Below the pieces are notes generated by a model, which had not been told where the DNA came from, made no database searches, and was given only the letters and a program-made list of their open reading frames with translations. Source: Chitinimonas viridis (GTDB lineage: Bacteria > Pseudomonadota > Gammaproteobacteria > Burkholderiales > Chitinimonadaceae). From it: 64,000 nucleotides of DNA. A program made the translations under genes and the position numbers. Below, one piece after another: positions 1-8,202 of this stretch. The DNA lies in the NCBI RefSeq assembly GCF_030409555.1, contig NZ_JAUFPU010000008.1:248001-312000 (forward strand), read 5' to 3'. Every line of letters begins with the position of its first letter. The first letter of the stretch is position 1.

Positions 1-603
1 GTCTACGCCGGTTTTCTCCTCAACGCGAACCTCCACTATGCGGTTCGTCAAATCAAAACGCACTACTTCATAGCACTGAATGTAACGCCGGCGGATGAAA
101 ACAAACTCGTCATAGTCTTGCCAGCCGAACTGCTGTACTGCAGCGTTACCGATCTCGTCCCGGGTCCGAGGTTCTCGGTCTTCCTGTATGCGCCGCGTAC
201 AGAAAACCAGCGACACAACATCGTCCACACGGGAAACCTCACAAAGAACCAAGCCATCGGGAACAGTTGCGAGCTGGTCTTGCTCCAGCGGAGCTGGATA
301 CGAATCCATGTAGATAGAGTCTTGCTGGGTGTGTATAGCTTCCAGAAGAGGCCTGAAACGTGAAATGTCCTCTACCGTAAGGGCGTACAGTTGTACAGCA
401 CGCTCGCCTACTGGAAGGGCCTCACGGAAGATTTGCGCAAGCAGTTCATCAATCCGCTCAGGGTCATGCCGATGAAGGTCAGTAAATTTATCTTCTAACT
501 TGTCCCAGCCTTGGGCCGTGGGTAGCTCAAGACGACTGCAGTATTCTTGCATTACAGGAAAAGGCAGCCGCGAGCGCAAATGAAAAAAATAATCCAATGT
601 CAT
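1..603 (-). CDS. Unknown protein, N-terminal 201 residues (runs off the window)
   Basis: An uninterrupted minus-strand frame opens with ATG at 603 and stays open to base 1, giving 201 codons with no stop. The protein starts MTLDYFFHLRSRLPFP and is acidic and soluble, with no signal peptide or membrane segment. I do not recognise the family. Codon use looks natural (balanced acidic residues, few rare runs) and both other minus-strand frames are broken, which supports a real gene. The Shine-Dalgarno match is weak (CGAGA just before ATG). It lies next to a truncated insertion element and a nuclease-like gene, so it may belong to an accessory island. The C-terminus is outside the window. Confidence 0.55.
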   Translation of the reverse strand, partial: MTLDYFFHLRSRLPFPVMQEYCSRLELPTAQGWDKLEDKFTDLHRHDPERIDELLAQIFREALPVGERAVQLYALTVEDISRFRPLLEAIHTQQDSIYMDSYPAPLEQDQLATVPDGLVLCEVSRVDDVVSLVFCTRRIQEDREPRTRDEIGNAAVQQFGWQDYDEFVFIRRRYIQCYEVVRFDLTNRIVEVRVEEKTGVD

Positions 604-769
604 TCTCGATGGTTTGTTCCGGCGATATCATAGCTTGACTAATCCCTTGCTGTGAAACGCGAAAAGCGCTGGAAACCAAGATTATCGTCATTGACGGTCT
701 GGTAGCCCTGACCTTCCCCCATGCAGGTCTACCAGGAATTAGTTAGCATGAAGGGCAAAGGAGCCCCTC

Positions 770-1033
770 ATGAGGAAGTCCCGATTCACCGAAGCCCAGA
801 TCATCGCCATCCTGAAGGAAGCAGAAGCCGGTGTGGCTGCCGCAGAACTCTGCCGCAAGCATGGCATCTCGGACGCAACCGTCTACAACTGGCGAAACAA
901 GTTCGGCGGCATGGACGTATCTGAAGCCAAGCGGCTCAAGCAGCTTGAGGAAGAGAATGCCCGGCTCAAACGCTTGGTTGCCAACCAGGCGCTGGATATC
1001 GACCTGCTCAAGGAAGTCTTGGGAAAAAACTGA
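770..1033 (+). CDS. IS3-family transposase OrfA
   Basis: This 87-residue protein is the DNA-binding subunit of an IS3-family transposase. It has the helix-turn-helix pattern FTEAQIIAILKEAEAG...CRKHGISDATVYNWRNKFGG (residues about 5-48), followed by a leucine-zipper-like helix (EAKRLKQLEEENARLKRLVA). The start ATG at 770 is the usual orfA start (MRKSRFTEAQI). The gene ends in GGGAAAAAACTGA, and the A-rich run immediately before the stop is a typical -1 ribosomal frameshift site joining OrfA to OrfB. The downstream orfB reading is in the -1 frame, as expected. OrfA itself looks intact, but the element cannot move because orfB is truncated. Confidence 0.9.
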   Translation: MRKSRFTEAQIIAILKEAEAGVAAAELCRKHGISDATVYNWRNKFGGMDVSEAKRLKQLEEENARLKRLVANQALDIDLLKEVLGKN

Positions 1034-1412
1034 CTCGGCCCGCAGCTCGGTGTGCCGCAGCAAGACAGTTGATCGAACGGCACAGCATCTCCGAGCGGCG
1101 GGCCTGTGGGCTTGTGGTGGTGACACGCAAGACTTACCGGCGGGCGCCTGCACCAGACAAGGATGCAGCGCTGCGGCAACGCCTGTGCGAACTGGCTGAG
1201 CAACGCCGTCGTTTTGGTTCGCCACGGCTGCATGTGCTACTGCAGCGTGAAGGCTGGCGGATTAACCACAAGCGGGTCGAACGGGTTTACAAGGAAGCGG
1301 GGCTATCCCTGCGGCTACGGCGTCGACGTAAGCGGCCCAGCCATCTGCGCGTGGTACAGCCGCCGCCGAGTGGGCCGAACCAGCGCTGGTCCATGGACTT
1401 CGTGGCGGATAT
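1030..1412 (+). pseudogene. IS3-family transposase OrfB, truncated
   Basis: In the -1 frame relative to orfA, translation continues as LTRPAARCAAARQLIERHSISERRACGL and then the HTH_21-like region (RRFGSPRLHVLLQREGWRINHKRVERVYKEAGL). It ends with GPNQRWSMDFVADI, which carries the first Asp of the DDE catalytic triad. After about 1412 the frame continues for 26 codons that do not look like OrfB and then stops at 1491. Roughly two thirds of the catalytic core, including the second Asp and the Glu, are missing. The protein would normally act as an OrfAB fusion made by frameshifting. As found here it should be inactive. Confidence 0.8.
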
Positions 1413-1867
1413 AGTGACAGCGATAACCCAGTCCAGCAGGACCGCGCGCGGGGCACTGGAAAGCGATATAAGAAAGACGGGTTCAACATGAGAAGATCCC
1501 AGTCGGCGGATTGATGCGTCTCCGCAACAAGTCGAGCAGCGCAGCAGCGGATCGCGGCACATGGGATTACCACACGCTGCTGTCGAGTATCCGAGCCATA
1601 ACTGCATTTCGTACAAGAGCATGGTGCGAGAAGGCATCGGTCGTGCCAGCCCGACGAAGTTAGCCGGTATAGGGCAGATGGCCCCGGCCTCTGATAATTC
1701 CTTACGGGAAGATTTGTACCACTGTGACAGGACGGGTGAACTTAGGCGCTATGGATGCCAGTAGGGCTAAGTGATTTCAGGCCCCTTCTCCACGATTAAC
1801 GCTGCGAGGGAAAGACACGTATTTACGTGTTATAAATAGCGCAGTGTGACAGCTAACCAAATTGTCT
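1413..1867. other. Non-coding stretch between truncated IS and nuclease-like gene
   Basis: I see no convincing gene in these 455 bases. The sequence begins abruptly with GTGACAGCG at the point where orfB is interrupted. It is rich in short stem-forming stretches and does not resemble the rest of an IS3 element. It could be a fragment of another mobile element, and an ORF-less group II intron piece is one possibility. I could not recognise domain V, so that remains a guess. The last 60 bases hold a palindrome and a -10-like box placed before the next gene. Confidence 0.4.
1815..1837 (+). promoter_or_regulatory. Palindromic operator candidate with -10-like box
   Basis: A perfect 7-base inverted repeat, acacgta-tt-tacgtgt, lies at 1815-1830. 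It is followed directly by tataaat (1831-1837), which fits a -10 element. The translation start of the nuclease-like gene is 31 bases further on. A dyad touching the -10 box is a common repressor arrangement. No convincing -35 box is seen at normal spacing. Confidence 0.35.
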
Positions 1868-3514
1868 ATGCCTGACGCCGTCGCATCTACACTTAACAAG
1901 CTCGGGCCGTGCCTCAGCACGGAACTCGTCGCAGCTCTCGTGCGGGACTACGGGCTGGCGCCGGCGACCGCCCGTCAACGGGTTTCCCGCTCGACCGACA
2001 TCAAGAAGCTTGCTCACTTAGTGTTCCCTCGAGGGGCGCGCTTCGTCTACCTTCAGAGCGAGTACGCCTCGCCCCGCTTCTGGGAGGCTCTAATCAAGCG
2101 CCTGCTCGAGCATAGTGTCGCCTATGGCGGCGGTCTTGCCGCGCTGATGGCGCGCGGTGGCCTGATGCCGGTACCCCACTTCCTAATCGCATGCGGCGCA
2201 CCTGTCGCCCAAAAGGGGCGGATTGCTGCACGAGGCGTTCTGGAACGCTTGCACGCCGCTGAGCTCGTGAAGGTGTTTAGCGCTCCCGGGATTGGCGAGT
2301 GCGTGGAGTTGGCGCAGACCGTGGACGCCCCGTCATGGGAACTCAGCCGCATGCGGGCGCGCATTAGCACCGAGGCCGTGCTACTCAATGCTGTTAAGGG
2401 CTGGGCGCGCAATCTCGGCGTCGTAAGCTATAACATGGTCACCCTCCGCGATGAAGGTGAGGCACAACCAAGGGTCGGCACCTTCAATTGGGACCTAGCT
2501 GGACCATCCTACCTTGCGCCGCTGATGCAGTGGGACAAGACGGCAAGAGGTGTGAAGCAAGGCTACTTGGTCTGCGACACGCTTCTGGGCGTCAACGTAG
2601 AGGGCTACCAGCTGCAGCCGTTTATCAACAAATGCGTGACACTGCGTAGCCTTGCTAAGGTAGGGCGATGCCTGCAGATGTTCGTCGCTGACGGCTTCTC
2701 GGCCGAGGCATTCGCACTCGCCAAGGAGAGCGGGGTCATCCCGGCCACGACGACACATCTCTTCGGTCAGGACGTGGCCAGAGCCCTTCGTGAGTTGACC
2801 GATGTGCTCAATAACGCGTTCGTTAACGAAAACACGCTTGAGATGGTCACGGCCGTCTTCAACAAGCTAAGTCACATCGAGGGGGCGGCAACAAATCTGC
2901 GCGGCGCACTCTTTGAATACCTGGTTGCGGACGTGGTTCGTCTGGGCAGTGCCCATACGTCCATATGCCTCAACGAGATCGTCAAGGATGAACAGGGGCG
3001 AGCTGCCGAAGTCGACGTTCTCGCGCACCATTTTAACCAATCTGTTCGGTTCATCGAGTGCAAGGGCTACAAACCTGGCGGCACAGTGCCTGACGAAATG
3101 GTCGAGCGTTGGCTGCGCGACCGCATTCCGGTGATTCGAAAAGCTGCCGAAGCGGACAGGGATTGGCGAAAGTGCCGGCTCAAGTTCGAGTTTTGGACCT
3201 CTGGCGTGCTGTCCGAGCGTGCCCGAAGTCTGATCGCAGACGAAGCTTCGCACGTTCGCAAGTACAGCCTGACATTGGTCGAGGGTACGAAGGTCGCACA
3301 ACTGGTTTCCGCAACGAACAATACGGCGCTCAAAAACGCCTTCCGCCAGCACTTCCAGGAACACCCTCTGAACGCTGCGGAAAAGCAAGTTAAGCGTGTA
3401 CGTCGTCCTCTGCCCATCCCTCCCCGGGTACGTATCGAGGGACGGAAGCCGGTGGACTATGAGTTGGACACCGGGCTTGAAGATGGTGAAGAGGCTGACG
3501 GCAGCGCAGGGTGA
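1868..3514 (+). CDS. Stand-alone PD-(D/E)XK nuclease-like protein, 548 aa
   Basis: The C-terminal part holds a restriction-endonuclease-like core: Glu350 in LRGALFEYLV, Asp383 in EVDVLAHHF and the E-C-K triad Glu397-Lys399 in VRFIECKGYK. This is the E...D...ExK order of PD-(D/E)XK nucleases. The N-terminal 90 residues (STELVAALVRDYGLAPATARQRVSR) look like a winged-helix or HTH domain, and the middle 200 residues are unrecognised. The C-tail is basic and proline-rich, then acidic. ATG at 1868 is chosen over an in-frame TTG at 1862. The gene stands alone, next to a broken IS element and behind a palindromic promoter, which suggests a mobile or defence-type nuclease. DNA cleavage is an inference from the motif only. 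Confidence 0.6.
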   Translation: MPDAVASTLNKLGPCLSTELVAALVRDYGLAPATARQRVSRSTDIKKLAHLVFPRGARFVYLQSEYASPRFWEALIKRLLEHSVAYGGGLAALMARGGLMPVPHFLIACGAPVAQKGRIAARGVLERLHAAELVKVFSAPGIGECVELAQTVDAPSWELSRMRARISTEAVLLNAVKGWARNLGVVSYNMVTLRDEGEAQPRVGTFNWDLAGPSYLAPLMQWDKTARGVKQGYLVCDTLLGVNVEGYQLQPFINKCVTLRSLAKVGRCLQMFVADGFSAEAFALAKESGVIPATTTHLFGQDVARALRELTDVLNNAFVNENTLEMVTAVFNKLSHIEGAATNLRGALFEYLVADVVRLGSAHTSICLNEIVKDEQGRAAEVDVLAHHFNQSVRFIECKGYKPGGTVPDEMVERWLRDRIPVIRKAAEADRDWRKCRLKFEFWTSGVLSERARSLIADEASHVRKYSLTLVEGTKVAQLVSATNNTALKNAFRQHFQEHPLNAAEKQVKRVRRPLPIPPRVRIEGRKPVDYELDTGLEDGEEADGSAG

Positions 3515-3666
3515 GAGGCAGTCAAGAGCGCCGGTTGTGCGCGTAACCACAGGCTCGGGCTGATTGATCGGCCAGGTGCGGAAGTGTACGAACTGGGCCA
3601 CCCAATTGCCTACAAACTGGCCACCTAGATCGGATAACGAAGCTCCCGGCCGAGCAGGTAGCAACC

Positions 3667-4032
3667 TTACTCTGGCGCTAGCTGCCAGCGAACGTCCATG
3701 CCCACAGACACCTCGCCGAGCTGATCCAGGCTCCAGCGGACCTCGGCATTCCCCGTGAGATCAACGATATCGCTCCGCTGCAGGAGCTTGTTCTGCGTGT
3801 TGTCATAAAGCAGTACATACCCCGGATCAACCATACCCCGGTTCAACAGGGCTTGGTAGCGTTTGGCTGCATATATCTCCAGACGGTACTTCTCGTACTT
3901 GGGGCTCGTCGAGACATAGTCAAGGCTATCGCCCCCATTCAGCCAAATTCCGCTGCCGAGCAGCAAACCACCAACAAGTACTACGACCGCGTATAGCTTG
4001 AGTTTGGATCGTTTTGTCACCACTGACCTCAC
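3667..4032 (-). CDS. Small membrane-anchored protein, 121 aa
   Basis: The protein has one N-terminal membrane helix (LYAVVVLVGGLLLGSGIWL, residues about 13-31). About 90 residues follow that probably lie in the periplasm (YRLEIYAAKRYQALLNRGMVDPGYVLLYDN...). I do not recognise the family. Its start codon overlaps the stop of the upstream 285-residue gene by four bases (4029-4032), so the two are translationally coupled and probably act together. With a membrane anchor and a small soluble domain, it could be the partner or immunity component of its neighbour. That role is inferred from gene order alone. Confidence 0.6.
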   Translation of the reverse strand: MRSVVTKRSKLKLYAVVVLVGGLLLGSGIWLNGGDSLDYVSTSPKYEKYRLEIYAAKRYQALLNRGMVDPGYVLLYDNTQNKLLQRSDIVDLTGNAEVRWSLDQLGEVSVGMDVRWQLAPE

Positions 4033-4886
4033 ACGTCCAGAATCAAGGGTTGCGATGGCCGAAAGCGCATCAGATCGGAGAAGATCACGAAATCACCGCC
4101 TTTGCCATACTGCCGGCGATAGGCTGCGAAGTCGTTGTTCTGCACCTGGTAGTACCGATCCATCGGCACATCGTCATACTGTGCACTTAGCCCGATATCG
4201 AAGCGCGGCAATGGCGAGGTATCAAGCCCCTCCCATCCCCAGTTCCCGAGGAACTGAGAGAACCAATCCTTGGGGTCGTCATTGAAGTCGTAGGTATCCC
4301 GTAGATACAAGCCATACTCAGCAACTTCGATTCTGTAGCCTGTACCTCGCTGAGAGGCCGTGCCTGAGACTGCGAGCTTGAGAACACCGCGTCCGATGGC
4401 AGCATAGTATTCATCTACGGGGTCAGTAACCGACCCGGCCAACTTGATATTGACCTGGCACGTGGTTTCCAAATATCGGGTTGGCTGCGAGAAGTTACCT
4501 ACCTGCCAGTTTGCACGCGCACCAGGAGGCTTGGCTCGGGCGATGCGCTCCCTCAGTAGGGCAAGGCCTTTTGGGGAATTCCAAGTCCTAAGCAATTCAT
4601 TTGCCGCTGTCTTGACCCGACCAAAACGCATAGCCCAGGCCATCGAAACGAGCCTCTCATCTACATTGCTAGGTGATAGCGACCACGGGGCAACCTCACC
4701 ATTCTTTACAGCTCGCGACATGGTGTTGGCTGGGGAGTCAAACCATCGTTGCATGAGCGCAGCCGCCACCGGCCAGTGCATCCTGCTACGCATTACGTCC
4801 GGTATGTCTGAAAGCATGAAGACTGGGCGTCGGACTATAGCGCGTCGTGAGCTCGAGCTACTTTGCTCGCCTGTTTGATGGGGCAT
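4029..4886 (-). CDS. DUF6402-like protein, 285 aa
   Basis: This soluble protein has no signal peptide. Residues about 20-60 (PVFMLSDIPDVMRSRMHWPVAAALMQRWFDSPANTMS) and the C-terminal YYQVQNNDFAAYRRQYGKGGDF region resemble the DUF6402 family, whose members often lie among type VI secretion or polymorphic-toxin genes. The family assignment is from memory and not certain. The Shine-Dalgarno sequence GGAGAAGGAA before ATG at 4886 is good. The gene overlaps the downstream membrane-anchored gene by four bases. A toxin or effector-associated role is a guess from the family's usual company, and no secretion genes are visible nearby. Confidence 0.5.
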   Translation of the reverse strand: MPHQTGEQSSSSSRRAIVRRPVFMLSDIPDVMRSRMHWPVAAALMQRWFDSPANTMSRAVKNGEVAPWSLSPSNVDERLVSMAWAMRFGRVKTAANELLRTWNSPKGLALLRERIARAKPPGARANWQVGNFSQPTRYLETTCQVNIKLAGSVTDPVDEYYAAIGRGVLKLAVSGTASQRGTGYRIEVAEYGLYLRDTYDFNDDPKDWFSQFLGNWGWEGLDTSPLPRFDIGLSAQYDDVPMDRYYQVQNNDFAAYRRQYGKGGDFVIFSDLMRFRPSQPLILDV

Positions 4887-5128
4887 TTCCTTCTCCTAGT
4901 GTAAGTCTGAGCGACTCTATAGGCCGCAATTTATGACTTTATCATGGAGGCTTCGATACACGCTTCGGCAAGTTTCACGTCAAAGACACCCTGCCGCAGA
5001 CGTAGCAGCAAGAGATGCTGCCAAGCTTGTTCATTTCATCAATTTGGATGATTACAAGCACCGTGACAGCCTGCCAGACTTGAGGCACTGCAAGAGCAGA
5101 TAACAACAAGCTGAATCGGGGAGCTCGT

Positions 5129-6199
5129 ATGCTGAGGTATGCCTTACTGGCAGCAGTCTTGCTGGTTGCCGCATTTGCAGAAGCGAAGAACTGCACCAAG
5201 GGTAAGCCCTGTGGTAAGACCTGCATCGCGATGACGGATACTTGCCGTATCGGCAATCCTGGCTGGACACTTCCTGGCGCACCTTCGCTAAGCAAAGCAA
5301 CGGCAGGTGATCGGAGTGCAACGCTGACTTTCAGCCCACCTTCCTATGCCGGCGGTGGCAGCATCACCGGCTATACCGCAACTTGTTATGGCACCACCCA
5401 TACCGCCAAAATCTCAGGTACAGACTCACCGCTAGTGGTGTCAAACCTGGTCAATGGCACCGCGTACTACTGTTCTGTTTCTGCGAGCAACTGGTTAGGG
5501 TCCGGTCTCTCTTCTAGTAGCTTCGGCGTGACACCGACGGCGCCGCCTACCGTGCCGGCAGCGCTTTCCTATAGCCATGATGGCGACACACTCATTGTGC
5601 AGATCAATGGCGTTAGAACCTCGGTACGCCTGCAGGACATTGATGCGCCCGAGCTGAGTCAGCCCTGGGGGAAAGAAGCCAAGACCTGCCTGGATAGACT
5701 AATCACCAATCGCACTCTCAGCGTCGGATCAACCAGCAAAGATAGGTATGGTCGCACCCTCGCCACTGTCTACGTTGATGGCCTCAACCTTAATCTGGAG
5801 CTGGTGAAGCAAGGTTGTGCCTGGCTTTATCGGGAATACTCCAGCGAGGCGGGCTTCGATGCCGCCGAACAAGCGGCGAAGCTGGCAAAGCTTGGCCTAT
5901 GGGCTCAACTGTCACCCACGGCTCCCTGGGACTATCGTCGTGCTGGCAACGCCAAGACGACAGTGACTTTCACATGGGCCAGCATCGTCATGCCGGAGTA
6001 CTTCTCTGGTAGTCCAACCATCGATAGCCCGATTGCAGGTGCGGAACGCTGGCAGTTTCCACTTTCCAAGACCGCGCTAGCGTCTTACCAGGGGCGCGTG
6101 TACGTAATGGGGAGCTTGTTCAATGCAGCCGACTGGATGGATGTCGGTGCTTTGGATGACTATGCCGCACAGGCGGACTTAGCGGAAGGCAGTTATTGA
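5129..6199 (+). CDS. Secreted thermonuclease-like protein with fibronectin III domain
   Basis: This 356-residue protein starts with a signal peptide (residues 1-19, ending AFAEA). A short cysteine motif follows (CTKGKPCGKTCI), then a fibronectin type III domain (about 49-137) and a staphylococcal-nuclease domain (about 147-270). The nuclease residues are visible: Arg in SVRLQDIDAPE with Asp and Glu in the same motif, and Arg in DRYGRTLATV. The DNA/RNA-cleaving site thus appears intact. The last 85 residues form an unrecognised, probably beta-rich, domain. The protein should act outside the cytoplasm on nucleic acids. The next gene starts three bases after its stop, so the two are co-transcribed. 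Confidence 0.85.
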   Translation: MLRYALLAAVLLVAAFAEAKNCTKGKPCGKTCIAMTDTCRIGNPGWTLPGAPSLSKATAGDRSATLTFSPPSYAGGGSITGYTATCYGTTHTAKISGTDSPLVVSNLVNGTAYYCSVSASNWLGSGLSSSSFGVTPTAPPTVPAALSYSHDGDTLIVQINGVRTSVRLQDIDAPELSQPWGKEAKTCLDRLITNRTLSVGSTSKDRYGRTLATVYVDGLNLNLELVKQGCAWLYREYSSEAGFDAAEQAAKLAKLGLWAQLSPTAPWDYRRAGNAKTTVTFTWASIVMPEYFSGSPTIDSPIAGAERWQFPLSKTALASYQGRVYVMGSLFNAADWMDVGALDDYAAQADLAEGSY

Positions 6200-6202
6200 G
6201 CC

Positions 6203-6694
6203 ATGCCTAACCCCAGAGAGCGCGAGCAGTTGGTGTTCCCGAACCTCAATTGGTCTCAGGTTGTAGATCGCCCTGGCGTGCCGGTAGAGTTCGGCGCTTG
6301 TCATGTGCGTTACGCTTGGCGTAGGCATTCCCAGTTTAAAACTCTGAAGGCAGCACTGATAGGTCAAGACTCTATCTTGACACTGTTGCAAGAGACCGGT
6401 GGGAATCGGAACGCCTGCGCTCATCCTGAACGCGGTGTCACTCTCTTCGTTGCGCTTTGGTATGCAGATACAGATTGGGCAATTCTATGCGATCCAACGC
6501 GAGCCACCCTGGTGAGAAAAACATGTCTGGGTGAGATAAAAGCGTGCCCCCGCCATGATGAGGTCATCATTGAAAAAATTCGCGCCTTATTTAATGAGTC
6601 TCCACGAATCCTAAATAAGCCACTGAACGATGCTCTTTATAAGGAAATAATTAGCGCGAATGAGATAGCTACCACTCTACCCAAGGAGGTGTAA
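6203..6694 (+). CDS. Unknown 163-aa protein paired with the secreted nuclease
   Basis: The start ATG lies three bases after the stop of the thermonuclease gene, with GGAAGG upstream as ribosome-binding site. The protein has no signal peptide or membrane helix and contains several Trp and Cys residues (WSQVVDRPGVPVEFGACHVRYAWRRHS, then ALWYADTDWAILCDPT). I do not recognise a family. The tight coupling suggests a functional link, possibly an immunity or inhibitor protein for the nuclease, but a simple operon partner is equally possible. Codon use becomes AT-richer towards the 3' end, like the following genes. Confidence 0.6.
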   Translation: MPNPREREQLVFPNLNWSQVVDRPGVPVEFGACHVRYAWRRHSQFKTLKAALIGQDSILTLLQETGGNRNACAHPERGVTLFVALWYADTDWAILCDPTRATLVRKTCLGEIKACPRHDEVIIEKIRALFNESPRILNKPLNDALYKEIISANEIATTLPKEV

Positions 6695-6825
6695 GGCCTG
6701 CTGCCTCTAGCTTCACCACCAGCAATAAGCCCTAGTGAATAACAAGCAAACTATTAATTCCAATCAGACGCAGCACATATTTCATAGAGTTCAATACAAA
6801 CCAACTTGCTGAGTAAAACAGAAGA

Positions 6826-7932
6826 ATGAACGCCCCGAAAACTCCTGAAACAGTCTCGTTTTTCATAGTGCAACAGGGACTCATTGATGCACTGAGGCCA
6901 TTTAAGGTTACATTGCCGATATTAGGCACTCTCGCCATTCCGATGGCCAGCATACTGCTATGGACCTATTTGACATCTATCGGCCGGGTCGACCTGTTTC
7001 TGCCTTCACTGAGCAACGGGTCAGGGTTGATTGCAATACTTATAGGTTCGGCACTGGTTCTTTGTGGCATTCTTTTAACCCTTATAGGCCCAGCTTATTT
7101 TTTATGCGGCCTAGATTGGATGATGACAGATCTAGGAATGACTGAAAAGGAATTAAAAGGAATCAGTTTAGCACCCCCTGCTATAGCCATTATTATGATA
7201 ACCGTAATATTCCTTGCTGATCTTTGTGAGAAATTATACAAGACCTCCTTTGGTAACATTTCGTGGCTATCTCTTGCTTTGTCGTTATTTATCTCCATGG
7301 CTACGGCGCTCCTATTTATTAGGACTAGTGCCATGCCTGATCAATCACTACGGGCAAGGGTTGTTAAACGTATTTGCTGCGGATTTCTACTTTGGGCCGC
7401 GAGCGTGATAACATTGCTCCCCGCCGATGTGGCGATTCGTGGCAATTACGTAGACTCGAACTGGAGCATTCTTTTTGCATATCTATCAGCCTGTTTACTG
7501 GCGACTCTTTCATTGATTCCAGGTTATATTTACATTGGCCGTGCCAATCGAACCAACCTTGAACCCATCGTCATAAAGCACGTCACATATGCCATGCTTG
7601 TTTTCTTTGCTGTAACGTGTTTGCTGGTGCCTAAAATTTTTAGCATCGCTGTCAACTCCCTATCCGTTCAGATTGGCATAAAAGACAAAGCCTCCGCCGT
7701 TTTCTTAATACGTACAGAGGGTTATAGTCATAAAAGCTTTAAGATCGGATGGCAATCGACTGTGATTAGTGAGGCTCAGTACACTATTCGCGCGGTTAAT
7801 ATTTTTTCTTTTGGAGATTTATTCGTGCTGTGCCCCGAAGTTTTAGCAGAGGCCGATAGCAAGACGCTTGCTGCACAGTCTTTGCAACAGTGTCGGCCAA
7901 TGAAATCACAATATGTTTCACGTTGGTCATGA
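6826..7932 (+). CDS. Multi-pass membrane protein of unknown function, 368 aa
   Basis: About eight to nine hydrophobic segments are visible, for example LPILGTLAIPMASILLWTYL, GLIAILIGSALVLCGILL and VTYAMLVFFAVTCLLVPKIF. A soluble C-terminal region of about 90 residues follows. The amino-terminal 25 residues are cytosolic in style. No transporter or enzyme family is recognised. The gene is clearly AT-richer than the core genes of the window, with many AAA, ATT and TTT codons, which suggests acquisition by transfer. Start ATG at 6826 is preceded by AGAAG. Confidence 0.6.
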   Translation: MNAPKTPETVSFFIVQQGLIDALRPFKVTLPILGTLAIPMASILLWTYLTSIGRVDLFLPSLSNGSGLIAILIGSALVLCGILLTLIGPAYFLCGLDWMMTDLGMTEKELKGISLAPPAIAIIMITVIFLADLCEKLYKTSFGNISWLSLALSLFISMATALLFIRTSAMPDQSLRARVVKRICCGFLLWAASVITLLPADVAIRGNYVDSNWSILFAYLSACLLATLSLIPGYIYIGRANRTNLEPIVIKHVTYAMLVFFAVTCLLVPKIFSIAVNSLSVQIGIKDKASAVFLIRTEGYSHKSFKIGWQSTVISEAQYTIRAVNIFSFGDLFVLCPEVLAEADSKTLAAQSLQQCRPMKSQYVSRWS

Positions 7933-8202
7933 CTAGATCCATAAAAAGCCATGGGGATATTGAACTTCGCTGATCATCAAAGGTGCACACAAGGGGGAAT
8001 TGAGGTGAAGTGATTGTCGGGCGATGCGACGTATGCACTGACGGCGCTCCTGTTTTACCACCTCACGGAATTAATTACCTCTAAAGCGCCAACGGCTTAG
8101 GTAAGGCTATTAGCTTTGTGTGGGTGCAGATGCTCATCACACGAGTCAAAGCCTTTTTGCCTTGCTTGGAAGGATGCACTTATCCAATAGGGAAATATCA
8201 GG

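Larger units (their letters stand above)
709..1413 (+). mobile_element. IS3-family insertion sequence, 3'-truncated
   Basis: The left end reads tgaccttccccc at 709-720, which resembles the left terminal repeat of IS3-family elements. It is followed by orfA and by the first third of orfB in the -1 frame. The sequence leaves the orfB reading at about 1413, just after the first catalytic-domain motif (RWSMDFVAD). No matching right terminal repeat was found. The element is therefore a non-autonomous remnant, cut by insertion or recombination. Confidence 0.75.

Noticed and set aside
3594-3640. Repeated ctgggccacc / ctggccacc motifs resembling an IS21-type end
   Set aside because: The two short repeats are suggestive but no transposase gene, matching end or longer similarity could be seen.
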